NCBI GenBank assembly: GCA_947579665.1
Contig: OX388350.1
Location: forward strand, 42,937,393 to 43,001,392
Reading direction: 5' to 3'
DNA length: 64,000 bases
From: Sympetrum striolatum
Lineage: Eukaryota > Arthropoda > Insecta > Odonata > Libellulidae
Position 1 is the first letter of the stretch; the number at the start of each line of letters is the position of its first letter. Under the pieces are notes generated by a model, which was given only the letters and a program-made list of their open reading frames with translations, searched no databases and was not told the origin of the DNA. The position numbers and the translations under genes are program-made. This document shows positions 11,201 through 21,260 of the stretch, one piece after another.

Positions 11201-12177
11201 CACGGCTGCATGTAATTTGTCCTCGACCTTCACGAATCAATTTTCTCTTTTCGCTCATCCGACCGTAGGGTATACGGTGGCATTTCGAGGCGAGTGGGAG
11301 GAAAAATGAGTAGCAGGCGAAACAAATTGCTCTCCGGCAATAATAACGAAGTATTCCCGAGGTCGAGTGCTAGAAAGATAGGGCAGGAAGCTTCGGTTCC
11401 CGCAGATAATTCCGCCGCGGCGCATCAGGTATGCCAAATTCCTCTCGTAACTTATCCTTTCTTCGCAGTCCTATCCCGCAAACATCCTAGGACTGCTCTA
11501 TATTCATGAGTTTTGCGATAGCGTCACGGAACGCGTGCCCTTTGATCTCCTGACCTATTGCGTGGCTTGTCTACTTTATCTCTCTCCATTCAGGGTTTTT
11601 TATATAGGGTTTCTTTCAGCCTCCCCGCTTTGATTAAACTTCCGCTACTCAGTATTGTGTTTCTCCATTAAAGAGTTGCGTTGACGTCATGGTGCTCCTC
11701 TAATTTGGCGCTTTAGAAATTTTAGCGGTGGCTTATGGTTTGCTCTGTGCTCTGCGAGGTTCTAATCCGTACAGCTTTTCCTCTTTTGTGGAGCTGTGGG
11801 AATTGAATGAAGTTTTCCGTTTTGACGAGGTGCGTAGGAATAGCATGTGGTAAATTTGATGAATTTTAGGTTTAACCTCAGGTTATCATTATTTTGTTGA
11901 TGTAATTTTATTTTTGTTCGCGGTAATGTTGTGTTTATCGATTAGTTCTATTTTTAGTTTATGATGCTAGAGAATAAAGTGGATTCTTTTGAAAGAGACG
12001 GATTGTGAGTTCTTAATAAGTTGCGGTTTGCGCATATTCTCCGTCTCTTTTGAAAATACCCAAAACCTTTTATACATTTTAATGATAAACTAAAATAAAT
12101 TGAATGCCTCTTTTGATCACGATCGACAAATATTATTCTACGCTCTTATTTGTTGAAGTGAAAAAATATTCTACTCT
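8286..12177. other. Long unique-looking noncoding stretch
   Basis: No inverted repeat, RNA gene or coding gene can be supported. 9590-9720 and 11100-11500 are GC-richer and pyrimidine-biased. Within the second, a plus frame open from 11216 contains an ATG at 11306 and reaches CAG followed by gtatgcc at 11428/11429, which could be a first coding exon ending at a 5' splice site. The protein resembles nothing I know, and a minus-strand frame is open over the same bases, so I do not call a gene. Confidence 0.4.
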
Positions 12178-12436
12178 TTTCACCAAAAATACATTTTAAG
12201 ATTAGATACGACCAGGTTACGACGAGTAATCGGCATCGTCAGGTTTACTATTACGCATAAACTTCACTGAGTCAGGCGAGGTGTTGTGGTAATCCATAAT
12301 GGAAATAATCTTCGAAATATTTGTACTTTTTACCACAATTTTATTTGTAAAAAGTACAAATATTTCGAAGATTATTTACTATTACTCGTCGAAACCTGGT
12401 CGTGTTTTATCTTTTAATGCATTTTTATTTTTTGTT
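12178..12436. mobile_element. Palindromic element with about 50-bp terminal inverted repeats
   Basis: 12178-12230 is the reverse complement of 12381-12436, with exact matches over cgaccaggtt and gacgagtaat and weaker A/T-rich ends. On the minus strand the left arm reads ctgacga, t, a 5-base stem with one mismatch, then gtaac and ctggtc. That is the same layout as the hammerhead-like motif at 13631-13664, with GAAAC degraded to GTAAC. The right arm keeps gaaacctggtcgt on the plus strand. It is probably a nonautonomous fold-back derived from a Penelope-like element. Confidence 0.65.
12303..12377. repeat. Perfect 31-bp inverted repeat, 13-base loop
   Basis: 12303-12333 and 12347-12377 are exact reverse complements, separated by a 13-base A/T-rich loop. 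The hairpin is nested in the larger palindrome at 12178-12436 and abuts its right arm. The absence of any mismatch contrasts with the diverged outer arms. Confidence 0.95.
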
Positions 12437-13554
12437 GGGAAAGTACGATATTTATTTATTTCAGCGCGATGTATTTTCACAAGACGTCGCCTGAGACTGA
12501 ATTACAGGTACTAAGAGTATATAACTCGAGGCGAAATTCAATTTTCTGTATTAATTATATTAGGAGATGCAAGAAGTAAGATTCATTATATGGTAATTTT
12601 ATTTGGAGGTATAGGGAAATAATTGAACTTAACTTATTTGGAAAAGAGGTTGGTCATAATACTGTTGATCTTTGATAATGTATAATCAGATCTATCGTCT
12701 TTCTTCGGTATGGTTTGTCTTTGCCTTCAGATTATCCGTTATACAGTGTCTCGCTTCCTAAAGAGAGATACTGGTGATTGCTGACAAGATTAGATCTAAG
12801 TTTCATCATCTCTAGATTCAGCAGCACTTTCAACATCTTCTTTGAAGTCACATTCGTTACTCTTCAGATACCTAAGAACAATGCATTTCCTCGTTTCTTT
12901 GTCAACAGGCGAAGGTAGAAACTTTCCCTGGTCAACAGAATCACACCCTCGTGAGTCAGTTCCCGAAGTTTAAGTCCTCAGAGATTTTTTCCTCCCGCAT
13001 CAAGATCCTGACCCTATTCGGCTTCTGTGATTGATTGCCATTTGAAACTCAGGGATTCGGTGTTGCGGTCGAAGGGGTGGACGTCGACCCCTTTACCCCT
13101 GAGGGTCATTCTCAATTTCCGCGGATAACTCCTTTCCTCGGACAGAGGATGCCGCTCAGGAAATGGACGACCCCCTCTGCGAGTCCATTAATACCACCGT
13201 CCCTCATATTCGGCCTCATCCAACTGTTATCGATTTTCTCAAGATTTGGAGCTCTCACTTTTTTGTGAATCGAACGTCCCTTGCTCGAAAACAACTCAAA
13301 CTTTCCCCTCTGATTGCGGGTACGAGTTACGAATAGTATTTCGGCGTCTCTGTGTAATGGGTAGTTCATTTCTGTATTTGGATTCATTATTTTCCTAAGA
13401 ATCTCTTAGGTTTTTACATCCACAATTTTTCTCACTTTTTTTCATACTATTTGTTCAATTTAACTACTGAACAATTTATGACGATGGGTTAGATGAAATA
13501 AGAGATTTTTAGCCCCAAACTCGCCCGAATAAAGGCGATTTATTATTGTTATAA
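12437..13554. other. Noncoding stretch with a GC-richer patch
   Basis: 13060-13320 is GC-richer. It includes a small palindrome (aaggggt at 13072-13078, acccctt at 13087-13093). Frames are open on both strands here, with no domain. Confidence 0.45.
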
Positions 13555-13599
13555 ACGTTTTAAAATGGTGTTTCCCAAGAACAAAAGTCAAACCAACTT

Positions 13600-13690
13600 T
13601 TACAATACCACAGAATATTTTATTAGGAAACGACCATGGTTTCGACTCATGGAGTCATCCTCAGGTAACTATTTTGTTCCTGATGGATCC
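13600..13690 (-). ncRNA. Hammerhead-like ribozyme motif
   Basis: On the minus strand the order is CTGAGGA (13664-13658), one unpaired T, GACTC/GAGTC stem with a 3-base loop (13656-13644), GAAA (13643-13640), a self-complementary ccatgg, and GTC (13634-13632). Type I hammerheads have CUGANGA, stem II, GAAA, a short stem III and cleavage after GUC. The extra T after the first core box departs from the canonical fold, and stem I is weak (AC/GT, then a loop, then GGAA/TTCC). Related motifs are known in Penelope-like retroelements of arthropods. Self-cleavage is unproven. Confidence 0.5.
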
Positions 13691-16600
13691 ATACCACGAA
13701 GTCACGGCCCAAGCAGTTGATTATATATTACCTTTAATTGTTATTGTTTTATTTTCAGGTGTATAAATGACAGTTTTGCAAGGCAAAATTTATTAAGATC
13801 TTTATTAAGGAGAGGTTGAGATTTCAATCTTATCCCATCAAACCTTTTTTCAATGATATCGATAACATAATTGATGTGTAGGTGAATAGAGATAGAGGAT
13901 TTATGTATCGCAATTAATCGTGTGAGATGCTTTATTTAGAATTACTTTCAAACTGCACCTTCTTGTGTAGTGTCCGGGAAAGATATTCAGTGATTTTAGG
14001 TTCCGCTTTTTCATTATTCAAGATATAAACGTATTTTAAAGTATTTAAATAATATTGACTAGTGGGATGGTTTTTTATACGAATATTTAAATGACATCAT
14101 ATCAAATTTTTTTGGTATACATGCACATTGTGGCTGATTGTAGATTTATACTTGAACTTGAACGAATATTCTTTTTTTATAAGTTTGAATAAATTTTTAA
14201 AGCGATAATAATACTTCCGACTAAGATTTTGGAGTATATTGTGTAATGTAAGACGACTAATGATATTAAATATTACTATAGAATGTCTTGTTGAGCCTGA
14301 TTAGGCTCAGAGGGATTCGAAAGTATATTTTTATTTCTCTTTTGTGATATCGTTATTATTAAAAAAGCTGTGACAATTGAAATAAATTCATTATTTATGT
14401 GTTCATCCCTTTATAATAATTTCTATGGTAAATATTAAAAATTAATAATTTAATCTTTTCCCTTTGATTATAATTAAACTTTATTTATATTGAGTTTATT
14501 TTGATATATAGTTGAAATTGTAAGCCGATCACAGGTAGGTGTACTTCTATAACTATTCTAATACAGTATTTGCAATAAATTAATATAAGTAATCAAATAA
14601 ATGAACTTAAGAATCGATAAATTTTTACTTTTTTCGGAAAATCGCCTTTTGGACTTTCTGTGGGTAGTTGAATCTAATAATTACATGTGACCTTTTTACT
14701 CAGTTTAATTCGACGCGTATGATTTTGATGCAGGCGTAATATTGCTTTTGAATCGAATTTGCAATATATCTCCGATTGCTCGCACATCAGGTCCCCCGCA
14801 TTTAATAATCGTGCGTAATTCCTTTTCATTCTGAGCGTTGGCAATTTAGGCGGACCGCAAATCCGCTCGACCCAGGAGGCAATTGACCGCAGAGGAAGGT
14901 TTAATATGAGACTGCAGTCGTGAGGCAACTCTCTAACCGTCTTATAGCGGACGAAAGTCTTTTTGGGCCTAATATCACCCTCCGAGGAAACTATTTGGTG
15001 CCTCTAAAACGGAAACGTTCCCTCGGAAACATAAATAATTGCGACCCGGACTTGGAAAAGCTCTCATAGAAACCGCAGTCGAGATTGAGATAATCCCCAT
15101 GGCAACTTTCTCACCGGCCCGAAACTTCCCCGCATTATAAGTTATCTTCGGTTTTCACGCGCGGGCACGAACCCCTCCAACGTCGCCGGCATCTGTCCAG
15201 AACTTCCAGAGGCGTACGTGAGATGAGGAAGTTTTGGTCACCTGACTGTTCCACCACGTCGGGTTTCCCTCCCCGTCTTCTATTCTCCGTTTTGGACGGT
15301 TTTGCCTCCCCCGGAATGGATAGGGGGATGCATGATGACTTCTGTCCCTTCGTGCGTGGTGTCACTTTGGATTGGAGTTTGGTGGGCGATATCTATTTCT
15401 TCTTGACCGCACGAAGTTGCGCGGAATATCGTGAAATAATTAGTTTCGGAGAAAGTTATCCTCGGGCGATTGTTTGGATGAAACGGAGGTGTTTAGGAAC
15501 CCCCATTTTCAAATATTCCATTTTGTATTGCTGTCAATATTGGTAATGGATTAAGGATTTTTTTTCTTTTATCACAGGAAAGGAGAAATTCAATTATTAT
15601 GATTCATATGTTACAATTGGATTAATAGCAGCATTATTGTAATACTTTATTAAAGTAACGCATTTCCATATTATACATTCCATATACACTTATTCAGGGC
15701 TGTACTCAATACTATTACTATACTTAAAACAATAATTACTATACAATCCTTATAAACTAATACTGTTTATAATATTATTATAATAATACAAGATTATGAG
15801 CCACTACAGAACATATATAATTTAACTACATACGAGTGCGTATATCAACTAGCTCCTGTTATCATATATTTTTGGTTTGTCTTGTTTGTGGCCTTTAGAA
15901 TCGGAAAGATTGGGAGATACGAGTGATTCAGAATTCATCTTGGCATGTTCTAATTGGGTTCTATGAGGTGTTTTAATTATAGGGGCTTTGTGCTGTTCTT
16001 ACTTGGGAAGGAAATACCAAGCATCCTCTTCCTGTCCAATAAAGTCATACTTTCCTCTCCAATACTATTTTAGCTTATTTCAGAAGAGATTAAGTAAAAC
16101 CGGCCTTTGGATTGACATAGTCTATTTTGTGAACCATTAGCAATCAGAAAGTTATCCCTGTTATTAATGCTTCATACCGTAGTAACACAGAGATACAAGA
16201 TTCAAATTCTGTTTAGGGAATGATTGTTTGTACATGAATACAAGATATAATTATATTTTTAAGGCCATTATAAGATTGAAATTCGCTCAATAAAATCGTT
16301 ATTATGTTTGTATAATTATTTTTATTGTTACCAGGCAGGAAACAGTGTGGCACCGTTTTGTGATTGGCAGGTTTTCCGTCCTACCGGAAAGGCGGAGGCG
16401 AAACTTTTGACGGCAGGTTTTACTCAGCGCGCCTCAATCTTATGCAACCCGCCCATCAGGATTTAGTTCCTCTTTCAAATACTCTCCGGAAGCCGTTTTC
16501 TATGTCTACTCTTTTGTCCAAGCGCTTCCGATTTCGAGTTAAAAAGATGCTACTCCATATCAGTATCGAATGGATGGATAACCATTATCTATTTATAGTT

Positions 16601-16761
16601 CGCATTGACGAGTAAAATTGTTATTCGGCAGTTTCCTCACTGGTATTTTATAATCAGATAATCTCAGAGAAATGGTTTTTGTTTTATGTGAAAATAACTT
16701 CTGTTATATTTTTTCTTTATCTTATTTTTATTCGCTCAATTTTTCTTTAAATATTATAAAG
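13691..16761. other. Long noncoding stretch
   Basis: AT-rich, with a GC-richer segment at 14880-15500 and a smaller one at 16360-16510. Frames of 76-107 codons overlap on opposite strands at 15135-15546 without a domain. A weaker splice-like junction (attttcag then gtgtat) lies at 13759/13760. No repeat pair is visible. Confidence 0.4.
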
Positions 16762-16803
16762 GGGCTTTTCTTATTCTTGTTTCTTTTTTTCTTTCAGGTA
16801 AGT
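16762..16803 (+). promoter_or_regulatory. Candidate recursive splice (ratchet) site 1
   Basis: About 30 bases that are nearly all C/T precede CAG at 16795-16797, and GTAAGT starts immediately at 16798. A 3' splice site fused to a consensus 5' splice site with no exon between is the diagnostic form of a ratchet site. At such a site a long intron is cut in steps and the 5' splice site is regenerated after each step. The second plus-strand site of this quality in the window is at 61070. The host gene is not visible. Confidence 0.65.
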
Positions 16804-16868
16804 CGCAACTCTTAAGAAACATTGCTTGTACTACCACTCCATAAAATCGCTGTTTCATACAGGCTGTG
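16798..16868 (+). other. Candidate recursive-splice exon, 71 nt
   Basis: Starts at the regenerated GTAAGT of the ratchet site and ends just before a second consensus donor, GTAAGT at 16869-16874 (context gctgtg/gtaagtg). Such a downstream donor would let the site be recognised by exon definition and then normally be skipped in favour of the upstream one. Stop codons occur in all plus frames, so inclusion would break a coding message. This is an inference from sequence only. Confidence 0.45.
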
Positions 16869-16874
16869 GTAAGT

Positions 16875-18230
16875 GTTATAACTTTTGGTTTTCAAATTCA
16901 TTCATAGTACTCATTGGGAGTGGACATTGCTATTATAATTGTATTATTAGCTATGAAGTTGTATTATTAAATTTTCGTATTAGTTGAAAATATCAATGAG
17001 TACCAAACACGCTTCCTTTGAACCATCGTGACTTAAAATTTTAATGAGTCTATACCTTATCAAAATATTATGTCTTTTTCACAATTTGGTAGTTGATATC
17101 TAAATGAATTATTTTCTATTCTTTTATACTTGCGCGATAAGAATTTTTTGTGATAATATATTTGGAAGTGGTATATGTAAGTAATAAGTTATCATTGACT
17201 TCATATTTTGGGTTTTTAAATTCGTATATCGAAGATAAATTATTTTTCTTTGTGAAAAATATTTCTACTCTGTATGAAAAGCATTTGAGTACGTAAATGA
17301 ATTTTAAACTATAATTAAAAGCGAACTAAAAATAAACTTAATATACTTCTGTATAACTGAATGTTCAACTGACTACTTTTCCTATAATAAAATTCACTTT
17401 CACAACATTTTTGAGCAAAACCCGGGAATGAATAAGCTTTACTAGTATTTTTTCTTGTATAAGTAAGGCAACCAAAATTGAGCAAATTCACTCAATAATC
17501 GTTTTTGCCTCTTTTAAATGTAAATCATCCTTCAGCAAATACTGAAAAAGTAATCATTGAAGAACATGAAATTACAGTATATTCCGCCTTGAAAATATTC
17601 AAAATACGCTATTATATTTAGTTTTAAAATTTTCAATTCATTTTAGAGGTATAATTTATGTAAATTTCAATAATATAGCGCACTCGAACTACGGAAACGT
17701 ACAAAAAAAGTAGTGATATAGCCTTATTTGACCCATGGGAATGTCGATAGAATACTTTTCAAGATCAAAAGTATTCAGATTACAATTTATGTTTGAATGT
17801 GTATAATTTTATCTACATTTGGTGATTTGTTTTGATACACTATATTTAGCAACTTGCATACATACGTAATATTCCAAATAACATTATTATGACTTTTTGC
17901 TGTAGAATGCTTTGGAATACTAGTGCGGAATCTGAACTATTAACTATGTATTTATTTTAGTAGGATTATTTTATATTTAATGTAATTCACGGATTAGTAT
18001 GAGTTAATATTTATATAATAGTTGCCGTTTGACGTCAGACGAGCCTTAATGTTATAAACAAGATAAAAGGTTATTTTAACATTATTTTAACATCCTTATC
18101 GAATGAGCGGTTATGTTGTTGGAATGATAAATGAAACAACTCAGTGCCTTTTTCTTGCATTATTCATCCCTCCCATGACCCAAATTATAGCAGTGGTTAT
18201 AAAAGAAGAAGATACGACTTTCACTCGATA
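16875..18230. other. AT-rich noncoding stretch
   Basis: I see no gene, repeat pair or inverted repeat that I can support. Confidence 0.5.
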
Positions 18231-18240
18231 TTTATGTACC

Positions 18241-18276
18241 GACGGCCATCGTTTCGTCGCATAGCGTCATCATCTT
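18241..18276 (-). ncRNA. Degenerate hammerhead-like motif
   Basis: On the minus strand: NNGATGA (the first two core bases changed from CT to AA), one T, GACGC with GCGAC across a 3-base loop (one mismatch), GAAAC at 18255-18251, then a short arm whose ACG pairs with CGT before the GTC at 18243-18241. The layout matches the motif at 13632-13664, including the extra T. The altered core makes it very likely inactive. Confidence 0.35.
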
Positions 18277-19198
18277 TCGCCTCGTAACCACGATCATTGG
18301 TTAATAAATAATCTGTTATGCGGTAGAAATATTTTCTTTTTCCTTCCCTATGAAGTTACCAGAAAGTCATGTTACAGAGTATTATGAACATCATTATTGG
18401 AAATATTGATGTGAAAAACTAAGAAGGATATAATACCTAAAATATAGCGCAAGTGAAAGCTTTCTTGTATTTATTTACAAGTTAAATAATATAGTTTAGA
18501 AGACACTTAAATTGAATTGGACGAAACTGAAGCTGTTACGCTTGATATTTTCATTATACTCTTCAAATGGGCTGTTTAATCATTCTACTCCGAATAAGAA
18601 TGAAAATGTTAGTTTCAGTGATACATTAGGATTATGACGAAAACGTTTAATGGCTACAGTACTCTTAAAGTAATTCAATAGCTCGATCATAAAAAAGGAT
18701 TGACTGATGATATATGAACGGATCTTCTTGATAGTTTCTAGAAAGAAGAAATATTATGTAAATTAAATTGGAACATCATGAAATTGCTTAAATCTTCTCA
18801 ATTTCTCTTAGAGATATTAGCTGTATTTGGTTGAGCTCATTTCTATTTATACCTCTGCTCTGTCAAGTCCAGATTTATGAGTATAGGACCAGATTTTCTG
18901 TCATGAACCATATAGATTTGTGAATCTAATCAATATTATTGAAATTTCTAATGCATCATATTATGTCTCTTTATTCAACCGTAATGGTAATAATTCAGCC
19001 TTTTGATTCAATCACATATTAAATCAATTGTTTAATATTATATTTGAGACTATTAAATATTATTTGAGTCTAATGCTTACGAATATCACATCCTTAATCG
19101 TCGTACCTGGAAGTATTTTTTATCTTCTTAAGAAGTGCCAAAATAAACTTTTTAAGTCAACCATATGATTCTCCAGTACAGAAGAATTTAGATCGAGT
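18277..19198. other. AT-rich noncoding stretch
   Basis: Nothing recognisable beyond A/T-rich low complexity. Confidence 0.5.
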
Positions 19199-19215
19199 GG
19201 TTTCGAACCCAGGAC
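19195..19215 (-). repeat. tRNA B-box remnant (SINE fragment)
   Basis: On the minus strand agtcctgggttcgaaacc contains the pol III B box with one mismatch (GGTTCGAAACC against GGTTCGANTCC). No A box is recognisable upstream of it, so only the 3' half of a SINE head may survive. Confidence 0.3.
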
Positions 19216-21085
19216 TATTTCGGGCGATAACTTTCCAATAATCGTAACTTAAACGCGAAATCAACCGATACATAGAATTTGAGGTCGATATTTGTTCGGT
19301 AAAATCAACCCTAATTTAGTGTAAAATATCCTTATTCATTTCCCCATTTTTGTACGAAATGTAAATTTAATATTTTCCAATTAAGTAAATCTAAATAATG
19401 CGAAGTAAATCTTAACCTCTCGACTATTATATTGCACCTTCAATCGTATCTTCTCAGACATAACATGGCTTCCGAAGTAGAATAGGTCTGTTTGTTTGCA
19501 TATCCAAAAGACGCTTAAGATTAAATTTGCCTCTTTTAACCTCCGTTACGTGAAAAGTGTAGTACGGACAATTTCCTTCTCGGAAACCCTTCCAATCGTG
19601 TTTTAAAGAGTGGAAGGAAAAAAGAAGGGCGTTCGAAAGCTTCGTGGAAGGAAATAAGACGTTATTTTTCGAGCTTTTTTTTAGTGTTAGCGGTTTATGG
19701 CGTAGGAGGAAAATAGATAGAGGTATTGGAAGCCCTTGAAGAGGAATTGATAAGGGAGGAAGGTACGATTAAAGATGTCTAAGACAAGATAGCGTCTGGA
19801 GCTCGTTTGCCCTCACAAGAGGGAGCGGAGGCGTTGGGCCGTACGCAAGACTTTTTAAGTTCTTCTTTTTCCTATCCTAGAGATCCCTTCTCCTTCAAGG
19901 CCAAGCCAACCTCATTCTAGACGTCTCTCTCTCAAGTATTAACCTTCGGTTTCCTTTCTTTCTTCGCTTTTTATCTTTCCTTTCTCGCTTCCCGCATTAC
20001 CGTCCGATATTTCTTCCATCAGCGTCTGCTCGGAATGGCGTCCTCCTCATGCTCTCGATCATGCGAAGAAGTTTATCGGTGTTTTTATCGTTTCTATGGG
20101 AAAGTTATGCCTTGCCTTCTTATCGCGAGGCTTCCATAGTATAGTTTGGATCAAGTTTTACGCTCTTTCACTCGCTCATAGCTACAATGTGAAATATGCG
20201 CGTGAAATGTACTTTAGTAACCAGCTTACTCTTTTCCTACATCGTATGGATATTACATGGTTCTTCATACTAGTTGTCAATTTTTATTTGGATTGATCAG
20301 AATTTCTATGAGTTAAATACTCTGGTAATATTTAAGGATACAGCGGTCTTAATAAAATCTGAACGATTAAGTATTATGCTTCTCATTCGTTATCTGAGAT
20401 CCTAGTAAAGTAATCACTCACGGTCGGAAATATCGTATGTAAATTCAATCTAGATGACTTCGATTCTGTTTAAATGTGTTCGATTTTCACTATTAATATA
20501 GTATCGTCGTTGATGGTAATTGATGATATTTTGTGAGTGAGTTCTTTGTTAGATTATCGGTGTTACAATATTTTATTCTCATATTGAATCTATAGGTTTA
20601 AACTTGATTTTCTTCGATCATGTTAACTTAAATTACCAAGCAGCATTTTTGCGAGTCTGCTTTTGAGTATCGTTCGGTATAAAAATCATTACTTTGATCT
20701 CCTTAAAACGTGTATCTGTGTATCCTTGAGTGGCAATAAATCAATTTCCGAAAAAGTATCTCTGTTTATGACATTAACGGTTTAAATGAATTGTAATTGA
20801 AGTACCTGTATATCAGAAAAACATTTTTTTAAATACTGTTTACTGTGGACTTGGATGACTTTTCTACCATCATATATGTCCTCAACAAATTAAATATATC
20901 ATCAACACCTCGGGATTTTCTTTCATGTGTTAGCTAACTAAGCCTTCTTACGCAGAGTCAAAATATTAAATAATAATAATATTTAAGATGGAATTGTTTT
21001 TGTGCCTCAGTATCTTCCATATTTTTAATTTGAGTCATTTAGCGAATATCCTTTCACAGTTCTATTAGCACTTTATTTTCCTGTC
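19216..21085. other. Noncoding stretch with a GC-richer island
   Basis: 19560-20100 is GC-richer. Its first part is purine-biased and its second part (19880-20010) pyrimidine-biased on the plus strand. No gene or repeat partner is visible. Confidence 0.45.
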
Positions 21086-21260
21086 CTGTACATATTTATT
21101 TATTATTTATTTATTCAACGGGATGTACCCTTTTGTTACAAAAAAATGTCACAGCACCAATATCACATAGTAGAATTTAAAAGTATGAAATACAATAAAC
21201 AGTAGGATATAGTAATTTACCTTGTGATCTGACAGTTATTTATTACCTTGCAATAGTATG
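21086..21260 (-). mobile_element. Possible LINE or SINE tail
   Basis: On the minus strand the segment ends in a run of AATA/TAAA units (21116-21096) preceded by a sequence with gggtacatccc. A 4-base A/T repeat closing a short unique block is typical of non-LTR element 3' ends. No coding remnant is left, so this is a weak call. Confidence 0.25.

Noticed and set aside
13735..13766. A third ratchet site (attttcag/gtgtat)
   Set aside because: The pyrimidine tract is interrupted by A and G, and GTGTAT is a poor donor. No strong donor follows within 100 bases.
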